Shown in pieces: positions 7,166 to 14,093 of a DNA stretch of 20,536 nucleotides (positions within the stretch are counted from its first letter, which is position 1; each line of letters opens with the position of its first letter). Where the stretch lies: contig DKGO01000229.1 of assembly GCA_002453315.1 (NCBI GenBank), positions 1 through 20,536 on the forward strand. The letters run 5' to 3'. The notes under the pieces were generated by a model that did no database searches, was not told where the DNA came from, and saw nothing but the letters and a program-made list of their open reading frames with translations. A program made the translations under genes and the position numbers. This stretch comes from Caryophanales bacterium UBA6768 (GTDB taxonomy: Bacteria > Bacillota > Bacilli > Bacillales_D > Amphibacillaceae).

Positions 7166-7906
7166 CTAGAGGACCTTACTTAAAAATTCTTTCGTTCTTT
7201 CCTCTTTTGCATTGTCAAAAATTTCATCAGGAGTGCCAACTTCCACAATATGCCCCTGATCTAAATAGGCAACAACGTCTGCCACTTCTTTTGCAAAACC
7301 CATTTCATGTGTCACAACTACCATTGTCATTCCTTCTTGGGCTAGCCCCTTCATAACGGCTAGAACTTCCCCAACTAATTCCGGATCAAGTCCCGAGGTA
7401 GGTTCATCGAATAACATTATTTTGGGTTTCATTGCTAATGCACGGGCAATCGCTACCCTCTGTTTTTGTCCACCCGATAAAGTCCTTGGATAAACATTAG
7501 CTTTATCTCCTAAGCCGACTTTATCCAACAATTCCTGCCCTATTTTTACCGCATCTGCCTTTGCCATTTTCTTCACATAAATTGGGGCTTCGATAATATT
7601 TTCTATTACTGTTTTATGCGGAAATAAATTAAAATGTTGAAAAACCATTCCTGTACGCATACGGACTTTATTTAAATCATCCTTATGTGGATCAATTTTT
7701 TTTCCTTCTAAATAAATAGAACCTTTTTCATTAATTTCTAAAAAATTAATACATCTTAATAAGGTGCTTTTCCCAGATCCACTTGCACCAATAAGGACAA
7801 CCACTTGACTTTCCTTTACCTGAAGGTCAACACCTTTTAGAACATGTAAAGAACCAAAATTTTTATGTAATTGTTTTACATCAATAAACAGTTCTTTGTC
7901 ACCCAT
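7166..7906 (-). CDS. Polar amino acid ABC transporter, ATP-binding protein
   Basis: A 246-residue cytoplasmic ATPase of the GlnQ/HisP class that powers import. Visible motifs are Walker [10 protein letters not shown] (40-48), Q-loop Q90, signature LSGGQ (143-147), Walker B IMLFDEPT with D167 and E168, and switch histidine H200. Its ATG overlaps the permease stop by one base (TAATG), with a GGGGG-type binding site inside the permease end, so translation is coupled. It is the last gene of the operon, ending 20 bases before the shared terminator. The substrate cannot be read from the ATPase; context suggests an amino acid or acylated derivative processed by the upstream enzymes. Confidence 0.96.
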   Translation of the reverse strand: MGDKELFIDVKQLHKNFGSLHVLKGVDLQVKESQVVVLIGASGSGKSTLLRCINFLEINEKGSIYLEGKKIDPHKDDLNKVRMRTGMVFQHFNLFPHKTVIENIIEAPIYVKKMAKADAVKIGQELLDKVGLGDKANVYPRTLSGGQKQRVAIARALAMKPKIMLFDEPTSGLDPELVGEVLAVMKGLAQEGMTMVVVTHEMGFAKEVADVVAYLDQGHIVEVGTPDEIFDNAKEERTKEFLSKVL

Positions 7907-8568
7907 TACGTTGCCCCCCTTTCACTTTTTGATAAATATCGTTCTATTCTATTGACAATAATTGATAGCACTAAAACTAAAAGTAAATAATAAATACCGA
8001 CGATAATATATGATTCCATGGCTAACCCTGTTGCAGATTGTATCCGTTGAGCACGATTAAATAAATCCTGAAATCCGATAAAAGCAACGAGTGATGAATC
8101 TTTAAGGGCAATGATAAATTGATTTCCGAGAGGCGGAATTGCTCTCCTGAGAGCCTGTGGTAAAACAATTCTTCTCATTGTTAAAGGATAGGACATCCCT
8201 AAACTTCTTGCTGCCTCTGATTGACCACGATCAATTGACTGAATTGACCCACGGAAAATCTCAGCAATATAGGCACCATTATGAACACCTAAAGCAATAC
8301 CACCAGAGAGAAAACGACCTAAATCAACAAAGTGGACAAGTCCAAAATATAAAATAAATATTTGTACAACTAACGGGGTACCACGAATTAATGTAATGTA
8401 GATATCTGCAACATAATTTAACACTTTAAGTTTGTTTACCTTTAAAAACGCAAAAAATAGTCCAATGACCATTCCAATGACTAAACCTAATACAGTAATT
8501 TCAACTGTCGCAATGACTGCATCCTTGTATCCAGGCATTGTTTTTATAAAAAGTTCCCAAAATGTCAC
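7906..8568 (-). CDS. Polar amino acid ABC transporter, permease
   Basis: A 220-residue integral membrane subunit of the HisM/GlnP family with about five hydrophobic segments. The cytoplasmic coupling loop is clear: EAARSLGMS (118-126) followed by [19 protein letters not shown] (132-150). One polypeptide probably forms a homodimer, as only one permease gene is present. The start is GTG at 8568, 6 bases after a strong AGGAGGG (8575-8581). Two hairpins precede it in the 99-bp gap after the binding-protein gene and may lower expression of permease and ATPase relative to the binding protein. Confidence 0.95.
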   Translation of the reverse strand: MTFWELFIKTMPGYKDAVIATVEITVLGLVIGMVIGLFFAFLKVNKLKVLNYVADIYITLIRGTPLVVQIFILYFGLVHFVDLGRFLSGGIALGVHNGAYIAEIFRGSIQSIDRGQSEAARSLGMSYPLTMRRIVLPQALRRAIPPLGNQFIIALKDSSLVAFIGFQDLFNRAQRIQSATGLAMESYIIVGIYYLLLVLVLSIIVNRIERYLSKSERGAT

Positions 8569-8581
8569 TCAATTCCCTCCT

Positions 8582-8597
8582 ATTCTATAGATAGAAT
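8582..8597 (-). promoter_or_regulatory. Small inverted repeat touching the permease ribosome binding site
   Basis: ATTCTAT-AG-ATAGAAT is a 7-bp perfect inverted repeat starting one base from the AGGAGGG of the permease gene. With a loop of only two bases it would have to open its central pairs to fold, so it is either a weak mRNA hairpin affecting access to the binding site or a DNA operator. Confidence 0.4.
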
Positions 8598-8623
8598 GGC
8601 GAGTAATGTTTGCCATACTATGA

Positions 8624-8661
8624 AATAGTGAGTGCGCACTGGGAGGAGTGCGCACACTATT
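8624..8661 (-). promoter_or_regulatory. Strong intercistronic hairpin between binding protein and permease genes
   Basis: Arms of 15 paired bases (AATAGTG plus TGCGCACT, with a 2-base bulge on one arm) enclose a 6-base loop (8641-8646). It lies a few bases after the binding-protein stop and has no T-tract. In ABC importers such structures are known to protect upstream mRNA from 3' exonucleases or partly attenuate, giving more binding protein than membrane parts. That role is inferred here. Confidence 0.7.
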
Positions 8662-8667
8662 TTGCTT

Positions 8668-9549
8668 TTATTCTAAAATATTTTCACCAAACCATTTATT
8701 ACTTAATTCAGCATATGTGCCATTTTCAATAAGTACATCTAAGGCACGATTAATTTCATTTAATAATTGATCATTCCCTTTACGAACAGCTGCACCAATC
8801 TCTTCTATCAAAATTAAATCTCCGACCGCTTTAATATCCAAATTATTTTCATCCATTTGTACAAGCCCGACAATTTTATCCGTAAGTACCATATTCAAAC
8901 GATCAGTACCTGCTGCTAAGTCTTGCAAGGCAATTGTATCTGACTGATAAGTATTTAATTGGTCCTCAGAAATATATTCCAAAACAGTGTCCTCATACAC
9001 GCTGTCGGAAACAACACCGACTTGTTTACCATCTAAATCATCCCAAGTCAAAATATCTTCATTATCTTTATGCACATAGAAGATTGGACCAGAACGATAA
9101 TATGGCTGTGAAAAATCGACTACCTCCGCTCTTTCATCCGTAATTGTTAAACTCCCCATAATGACATCAATTCGATCAGTATTAACTTCCTCTAATAAAG
9201 CACCGAAATCTTGCGTAAAAACAGGTTCTGGTTCTAATCCCATCTCTTCAGCAATCGCGATTCCGAGGTCTACTTCAAAGCCAGTTTGATTCCCATCTAG
9301 ATCCTCATAGTTAAATGGTTTATATAAACCACTAGAACCGAACATTAGCACACCATCTTTAATCGTTTCCACGCTAGAAGACTCATCATTTTCTACATTA
9401 TTATCCGTATTTTCATTATTAGCATTATTATTTGCAGCATCATTGGAATCATTTGCATTGTTGTTCGTTTGATCAGCCCCACCACAAGCAACTAATATAC
9501 CGATAGACAAGATAGCAATCAACATCATCAACAAATAATTACGTTTCAT
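8668..9549 (-). CDS. Polar amino acid ABC transporter, substrate-binding lipoprotein
   Basis: A 293-residue family 3 solute-binding protein (HisJ/FliY type). The N-terminal signal MKRNYLLMMLIAILSIGILVAC carries a lipobox with C22 as the lipidated residue, tethering it outside the membrane. Residues about 25-57 form an Asn/Asp/Glu-rich low-complexity linker. The binding domain follows, with GFEVDLGIAIAEEMG (about 89-103) and DVIMGSLTITDERAEVVDFS (about 128-147), the family's ligand-cleft signatures. ATG at 9549 follows AAAAAGGGGAG at a suitable distance. It is separated from the M20 deacylase gene by 93 bases and from the permease by 99 bases with a strong hairpin. Ligand specificity is unknown. 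Confidence 0.95.
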   Translation of the reverse strand: MKRNYLLMMLIAILSIGILVACGGADQTNNNANDSNDAANNNANNENTDNNVENDESSSVETIKDGVLMFGSSGLYKPFNYEDLDGNQTGFEVDLGIAIAEEMGLEPEPVFTQDFGALLEEVNTDRIDVIMGSLTITDERAEVVDFSQPYYRSGPIFYVHKDNEDILTWDDLDGKQVGVVSDSVYEDTVLEYISEDQLNTYQSDTIALQDLAAGTDRLNMVLTDKIVGLVQMDENNLDIKAVGDLILIEEIGAAVRKGNDQLLNEINRALDVLIENGTYAELSNKWFGENILE

Positions 9550-9642
9550 TTTAACTCCCCTTTTTATTAATTATATTTTAAATAACTTTATATGGACTGG
9601 ATGACCTTTACTCGTATTTTTTAATTCACCCCCTTTTCATTT

Positions 9643-10905
9643 TTAAGTCACCTCACACCAATCAACAACCGTTCCAGCAATAATTTTGGCAACTTCGATT
9701 ATTTTCTTCACTTCTATTTTTTCATTTGGATAATGGGCTAATTCTGTTATTCCCGGTCCAAATACAACGGTAGGAGTATTGGCAACTTGTGTTAACAACC
9801 CCCCATCAGTACCCCATGGTGAGGCAACTATTTCCGCCTCCTGATGCATGATTTTGGTAAAATTCCTTTGCAATACATTCATTAAGGGATGATCAAGATC
9901 AATTTCACCGGGGACCCATCTCGCACCAAACCATTCAATTTGTACTGGATGTTTCTGAAACCATTCATCCTTTTCCCCAAGCTGTTGAATCCACTGTTCC
10001 ATTTCCTCCTGGGCATGTTCCAATGTCTCGCCTGGTTCAATCCCAATTCTTCCTTCCAAAATAACGACGTCGGGCACAGACGATGGCCATTCTCCACCTT
10101 TTATTGATCCAATATTAATAGGTATTGGCACTGGAATTTCATCATAAAGAGGATCATCAATTCGATCATTTCTAATTTGCTCCAATTGTTTTACATGTTG
10201 GTTTACGACAAATGCCTTGTCAATTGCACTCACCCCTAAATAGGGCGTTCCACCATGGGCTGTTTTCCCTGTGACAATTAGCCTAAACCATTTTGACCCC
10301 TGTTGCTTCGGAAATATTTTCATATGTGTAGGTTCAGGAATAATCGCTGCATCTGCCTTGTAGCCTTGCAAAATCGCATCAAGTGTTCCCGCTCCCCCGC
10401 TTTCTTCCTCTACGACACTTTGAAAAATAACATCTCCTTTCAATGATATATTTAATGACTTTATCGCTTCAATAGCCATAAGTAGCGCAATATTGCCACC
10501 TTTCATATCTGTTGAGCCTCGACCATATATATGCCCTGCTTCATTTTTTCCGCTGAATGGTACATCTGTCCACTGTTCCCAATCGCCTTCAGGAACAACA
10601 TCAACATGCCCATTTAAAATGATAGATTTCCCCCTATCTGTACCTTTCAGTACACCGATGACATTAGGACTACCTTCAAAAGTTGAACGATTAGAGTAGA
10701 AGAATTCATGCTCTTTAAGTCGTTCCCCTTTTAAATCCCAAGCGTCGACTTTTAATCCCATATTAGATAATTGTTGGGCGATATATTTTTGTACATCCTG
10801 CTCATTTCCTTGTTTACTATCTAACTGCACCATCTTTTGAAGTCGCTCAATATTTCGATTGGCATTTTTATCAATAAATTCATTTAATTTAGATTTTAAA
10901 TTCAT
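9643..10905 (-). CDS. M20-family deacylase/peptidase (ArgE/DapE type, YodQ-like)
   Basis: A 420-residue dinuclear zinc amidohydrolase. Metal ligands are visible: H100 and D102 in GHVDVVPEG, D133 in GRGSTDMKGG, E166-E167 in the EEESGG loop, E191 in IIPEPT, and a C-terminal His in ELAHYPNE. A lid/dimerisation domain lies around 200-310. I chose ATG 10905 because TAAGGAG stands 7 bases upstream; the open frame extends 17 codons further without a binding site. Relatives remove acetyl or other acyl groups from amino acids. In B. subtilis the homologue YodQ follows YodR, the same order as here. It is separated from the CoA-transferase B gene by 180 bases with a cre-like box, so an internal promoter is possible. 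It probably deacylates the imported or oxidised substrate. Confidence 0.92.
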   Translation of the reverse strand: MNLKSKLNEFIDKNANRNIERLQKMVQLDSKQGNEQDVQKYIAQQLSNMGLKVDAWDLKGERLKEHEFFYSNRSTFEGSPNVIGVLKGTDRGKSIILNGHVDVVPEGDWEQWTDVPFSGKNEAGHIYGRGSTDMKGGNIALLMAIEAIKSLNISLKGDVIFQSVVEEESGGAGTLDAILQGYKADAAIIPEPTHMKIFPKQQGSKWFRLIVTGKTAHGGTPYLGVSAIDKAFVVNQHVKQLEQIRNDRIDDPLYDEIPVPIPINIGSIKGGEWPSSVPDVVILEGRIGIEPGETLEHAQEEMEQWIQQLGEKDEWFQKHPVQIEWFGARWVPGEIDLDHPLMNVLQRNFTKIMHQEAEIVASPWGTDGGLLTQVANTPTVVFGPGITELAHYPNEKIEVKKIIEVAKIIAGTVVDWCEVT

Positions 10906-11003
10906 TTTTTCTCTCCTTAATCCCAAAGATTTAAAGATTAGTTGATTATGTAACAATGAAATTAACTTACTAGTACCCTTAAATTCAACATCAAATACTG
11001 TTT

Positions 11004-11019
11004 TAGTAATCGCTTACAA
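11004..11019. promoter_or_regulatory. cre-like box (CcpA site) upstream of the M20 gene
   Basis: On the minus strand TTGTAAGCGATTACT fits the cre consensus WTGNAANCGNWNNCA at all positions but the last; the plus strand fits equally with one mismatch. It lies in the 180-bp gap before the deacylase gene, about 100 bases from its start codon. This suggests glucose repression of the deacylase-transporter half of the cluster. Confidence 0.5.
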
Positions 11020-11034
11020 ATTACATTTATTTTG

Positions 11035-11070
11035 TTTTAAAAATTTATGTTTGTACTTTTTTAAAAATTT
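11035..11070. repeat. Pair of 12-bp direct repeats after the CoA-transferase B gene
   Basis: TTTTAAAAATTT occurs at 11035-11046 and again at 11059-11070, 24 bp apart (about two helical turns). The AT-rich elements lie upstream of the cre-like box in the minus-strand direction. They could be an UP element or a paired regulator site, but AT-rich repeats also arise by chance. Confidence 0.3.
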
Positions 11071-11085
11071 GTGCGGACTTTAATT

Positions 11086-11739
11086 TCAATGTAGATGATC
11101 TGATATTTTCAGTGGTGCTGCTGTATGTTGAATTACTTCTTCAACAGTATGTTCATTCATCGTTTCAATTAAGTGTAATCCTTGTTTGGTTACTTTTATT
11201 ACGGCCATGTCAGTTACGATCAAATCGACGCATGTCTTTGCTGTTAGTGGTAATTGACATTGTTCTACGATTTTGGCATTCCCATATTTATCTACATGGT
11301 TCATTAATACAATGACTTTTTTTGCCTTTTGCGCTAATTCAATTGCTCCGCCAATTCCTGATACAATTTTATTAGGAACAATCCAATTGGCCAAATCACC
11401 ATATTGACTCACCTCAAACGCACCCAAAATTGTTACATCTAACAGACCACGACGAATGATGCCAAATGCATAAGTACTGTCAAAATATGATGCACCGGGA
11501 ATAACAGTAATTGGCAGGCCACCGGCATTACAAATATTTTCGTCCTCTTCCCCTTTTTCTGGGGCTGGTCCTGTACCTAATATTCCGTTTTCGGCGTGAA
11601 ACATGACCTGTACATCTTGGGGAATATGGTTCGCAACTAATGTTGGCATTCCAATTCCGAGATTGACGACCATGCCATCTTTAATTTCCTTAGCCGCTCG
11701 CATTGCGATTAAATCACGTACACTTACTGCCAAACCCAT
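11086..11739 (-). CDS. 3-oxoacid/acyl CoA-transferase subunit B (YodR/AtoA-like)
   Basis: The catalytic small subunit of a family I CoA-transferase, which moves CoA from an acyl-CoA donor to a carboxylic acid through a glutamyl-CoA thioester. The catalytic glutamate is in HAENGILGTG (E50 from the chosen start), preceded by the oxyanion-hole glycines GIGMP. I chose ATG 11739 (217 residues), 10 bases after AAGGAG (11750-11755); a TTG two codons upstream is only 4 bases from it. It overlaps the A-subunit gene by 16 bases, implying coupled translation and a heteromeric enzyme. In context it should activate the keto acid released by the aminotransferase. Confidence 0.93.
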   Translation of the reverse strand: MGLAVSVRDLIAMRAAKEIKDGMVVNLGIGMPTLVANHIPQDVQVMFHAENGILGTGPAPEKGEEDENICNAGGLPITVIPGASYFDSTYAFGIIRRGLLDVTILGAFEVSQYGDLANWIVPNKIVSGIGGAIELAQKAKKVIVLMNHVDKYGNAKIVEQCQLPLTAKTCVDLIVTDMAVIKVTKQGLHLIETMNEHTVEEVIQHTAAPLKISDHLH

Positions 11740-12401
11740 TTCCAATCGACTCCTTCACTTTGAACGATATAATCTACAAATGCCCCTGGAGTGACAATTT
11801 CTTCGGGATCTAGTTCTCCTATTGGCACAATTTCATCCGCCTCAACAATCGTTACATCACCCGCCATGGCAACTAAAGGATTTGTATTTCGGGCACTTTT
11901 ATCAAAAATTAAATTACCATACTCATCGGCTTTTTTTGCATAGACGATGGATACTGAAGCGGTTAGTGGTGTTTCCAGTAAAAATGTTTTACCATTTACC
12001 TCAACCCTTTGTTTGTTTTCTGCTACAATGCTATCGACCCCAATGTCAACTAAAAATCCTCCAAGGCCTACTCCCCCAGCCCTCAGTCTTTCAACAAAAG
12101 TACCCTGAGGGGAAAATTCAATGTCAAGTGTCCCGGCTGACATTTGTTTTCCCGCATTAGGATTAGAACCTATATGTGAGGCAATCAATTTTTTCGCCCT
12201 TTTCGCTGTAATTAATTGACCAATTCCAACATCAGGGAAACCGACATCGTTGCCAATTAATATTAAATCCGTTGTACCATTGTCAAGCAACGCCCTAATA
12301 AGCGTGGGTGGGTTTCCTATCCCACCAAAACCACCATACATTAATGTTGATCCATTTTTTATATGTTGTACTGCTTTTTTTACGGTAGTAACCTTATTCA
12401 T
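11724..12401 (-). CDS. 3-oxoacid/acyl CoA-transferase subunit A (YodS/AtoD-like)
   Basis: The 225-residue non-catalytic subunit that binds CoA. The glycine-rich GGFGGIGNP (23-31) marks family I CoA-transferase A subunits, and the AGGVGLGGF region (about 109-117) and GELDPEEIVTPGAFVDYIV near the C-terminus fit the AtoD/ScoA fold. Its ATG overlaps the aminotransferase stop as ATGA (12398-12401), with AAAGGAG (12411-12417) inside the aminotransferase end, so expression is coupled. It pairs with the overlapping B gene. The order aminotransferase, A, B, M20 deacylase is that of B. subtilis yodT-S-R-Q. Confidence 0.93.
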   Translation of the reverse strand: MNKVTTVKKAVQHIKNGSTLMYGGFGGIGNPPTLIRALLDNGTTDLILIGNDVGFPDVGIGQLITAKRAKKLIASHIGSNPNAGKQMSAGTLDIEFSPQGTFVERLRAGGVGLGGFLVDIGVDSIVAENKQRVEVNGKTFLLETPLTASVSIVYAKKADEYGNLIFDKSARNTNPLVAMAGDVTIVEADEIVPIGELDPEEIVTPGAFVDYIVQSEGVDWKWVWQ

Positions 12402-13747
12402 GAAGAAATCTCCTTTGCCACTTGCTCCTCTACTTCTAGCAAACTTTTGAAAAATATCTCAATCAATTGATCAATCTCGGCTTGCACTATCGTTAAAGGC
12501 GGAGCAATAATAACTGCATTACTATGAAGACCTTTTTCACCCGAATTTGCCGGGTAAATAATTAAACCATTTTTAAAATTTTGCTCAATGATTTTACCAA
12601 CAATTTCCATATGCTTTGGAAAGGATTTTTTAGTTATTTTATCTGTTACAAATTCAATCCCTATAAACAATCCTTTACCACGAACATCACCAATTATTTT
12701 ACTTTGTTGTGCTAACTCGATTAACTTATCCTTCAAATATTTACCAATAATAGCACTATGTTGGATAAGATCATTTTCTTCTATATATTCTAAAACGGCT
12801 AATGCTGTCGCTGCCGATTGAGGATTAGCACTTAGCGTGTGGCCACTCATTATTTGCTGGGAGCCCTTTAATATTGGCCCCATCACTTCTTCACTAATAA
12901 TTGCTGCTGCTATCGGGGTATAACCCCCACTCATTCCTTTTCCCGTCGTCATTATGTCTGGAATGACGCCAAAATGCTCCATCGCAAACATTTTTCCGGT
13001 TCTTCCAATTCCCGTCATCACTTCATCTGCAATAAACAAAATATCATATTGTTCACAAACTGCTTTTATTTTTTTAAAATAGTCTTTCGACGGAGTTAAT
13101 GCCCCACCTGCTGCACCAATAATTGGTTCGGCGATAAATGCAGCAATCTGATCACTACCAATTCGTAAAATTTCCTTTTCAAGCTCATCAGCATAAACAT
13201 CATCACATTGTTCTATCGTTTTCCCATCACCATCCCGATAATAATAAGGAGCGGAAATGGAAGGGTATTTTTCTAATAATGGTTCAAATAAGGCTCTTCT
13301 CCCTACATGACCAGACATCCCCAAAGCTCCAATAGTGATGCCGTGATAACTCATCCAACGGGAAATAATTTTATTTTTAGTTGGTATTCCTTTTTCCTGC
13401 CAATACTGTATGGCAATTTTAAATGCCGTCTCAGTTGCTTCTGAACCACTATTGACAAAAAAGGACCAATTTAAATTACCAGGAGTGATTTCACTAATTT
13501 TTTTTGCCAATCTCTCAGCAGGTACTGATGAAAATTGTGTCCGATAAACAAATGAAATTTTATTGGCTTGGTCATTCATTGCTTTTATTATTTCTGTGAC
13601 ACCATGGCTAATACTTGCTGTTACGGCTCCGGAAGAACCATCAATATACTTTTTTCCTTTACTATCATATATATAAATACCTTCACCATGAGTTGCAATT
13701 GGATATGCTCGGTTTAATAATGGCTTGATTAAGTATGATTCCTCCAT
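12398..13747 (-). CDS. Class III PLP-dependent aminotransferase (YodT-like)
   Basis: A 449-residue fold-type I omega/beta-aminotransferase. The PLP-binding lysine is K270 in TTGKGMSGGYTP. The cofactor-ring Asp is D241 in IADEVMTGIGRTG, and NSGSEATE (99-106) binds phosphate. ATG 13747 was chosen because AAGGGGGAAG (13751-13760) precedes it and MEESYLIKPLLNRAYP reads like the family N-terminus; the frame extends 48 codons further through the promoter and cre box, which are not coding. It is the first gene of the operon. It should remove an amino group that is not on the alpha carbon, giving a keto or semialdehyde acid for the CoA-transferase. The true substrate is unknown. Confidence 0.93.
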   Translation of the reverse strand: MEESYLIKPLLNRAYPIATHGEGIYIYDSKGKKYIDGSSGAVTASISHGVTEIIKAMNDQANKISFVYRTQFSSVPAERLAKKISEITPGNLNWSFFVNSGSEATETAFKIAIQYWQEKGIPTKNKIISRWMSYHGITIGALGMSGHVGRRALFEPLLEKYPSISAPYYYRDGDGKTIEQCDDVYADELEKEILRIGSDQIAAFIAEPIIGAAGGALTPSKDYFKKIKAVCEQYDILFIADEVMTGIGRTGKMFAMEHFGVIPDIMTTGKGMSGGYTPIAAAIISEEVMGPILKGSQQIMSGHTLSANPQSAATALAVLEYIEENDLIQHSAIIGKYLKDKLIELAQQSKIIGDVRGKGLFIGIEFVTDKITKKSFPKHMEIVGKIIEQNFKNGLIIYPANSGEKGLHSNAVIIAPPLTIVQAEIDQLIEIFFKSLLEVEEQVAKEISS

Positions 13748-13781
13748 TGTCTTCCCCCTTGATAATGCTTCGATAGTCGTA

Positions 13782-13796
13782 AAGAAAGCGTTTGCA
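13782..13796. promoter_or_regulatory. cre-like box (CcpA site) in the aminotransferase leader
   Basis: AAGAAAGCGTTTGCA fits WTGNAANCGNWNNCA with one mismatch, and the opposite strand (TTGCAAACGCTTTCT) fits with one mismatch as well. It lies 35-50 bases before the start codon and about 20-35 bases downstream of the predicted transcription start, a usual place for CcpA repression of catabolic operons. Confidence 0.6.
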
Positions 13797-13822
13797 AATT
13801 TACCGTTACATTGATTATATCG

Positions 13823-13850
13823 ATTATCAAGCTCGATAACTATTCGACAA
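13823..13850 (-). promoter_or_regulatory. Predicted sigma-A promoter of the catabolic operon
   Basis: On the minus strand TTGTCG (13845-13850) and GATAAT (13823-13828) are separated by 16 bases. The -10 matches five of six and the -35 four of six positions; the weak -35 is compatible with dependence on an activator. Transcription would start near 13816. A second TATAAT follows a few bases downstream but lacks a -35. Confidence 0.45.
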
Positions 13851-13857
13851 GAATATA

Positions 13858-13876
13858 AAAAATAGGCACTATTTTT
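13858..13876. promoter_or_regulatory. Inverted repeat just upstream of the operon -35 box
   Basis: AAAAATAG-GCA-CTATTTTT is an 8-bp perfect inverted repeat centred about 17 bp upstream of the predicted -35, near -50 of the transcript. That is where a dimeric activator would bind. The PucR-family regulator at 5445-7052 is the obvious candidate, by inference only. Confidence 0.4.
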
Positions 13877-14026
13877 ATACATGATGTACAATTTTTCGAG
13901 ATAAGTAGAAATACATTAAAGTCGCTATTCAATAAATTTTTATCTATTTATGCGATAATGGCATTAATACCTCCATTTTAAATGTGGAAAATTATCTATT
14001 AACCTATCTTTATCGTATTAAACTAC

Positions 14027-14055
14027 TTGCAACTCAAGGCAATCATCCATATAGT
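14027..14055 (+). promoter_or_regulatory. Predicted sigma-A promoter of the Lon-related protease
   Basis: TTGCAA (14027-14032) and TATAGT (14050-14055) are separated by exactly 17 bases, 38 bases before the chosen start codon. Both hexamers match four or five of six consensus positions. No heat-shock operator (CIRCE or CtsR repeat) was noticed nearby. Confidence 0.6.
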
Positions 14056-14093
14056 CAAAGTAACAATTATTTTAAGAAATGAGGGAACATATA

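Noticed and set aside
10906..10956. 17-codon N-terminal extension of the M20 deacylase
   Set aside because: TAAGGAG sits inside this stretch at the right distance for the ATG at 10905; no site precedes the upstream ATG.
11822..12160. 112-codon plus-strand frame antisense to the CoA-transferase A gene
   Set aside because: Composition and lack of a start signal mark it as a shadow of the conserved minus-strand gene.
13748..13891. 48-codon N-terminal extension of the aminotransferase
   Set aside because: It lacks a binding site, crosses the predicted promoter and cre box, and the family N-terminus begins at the ATG at 13747.
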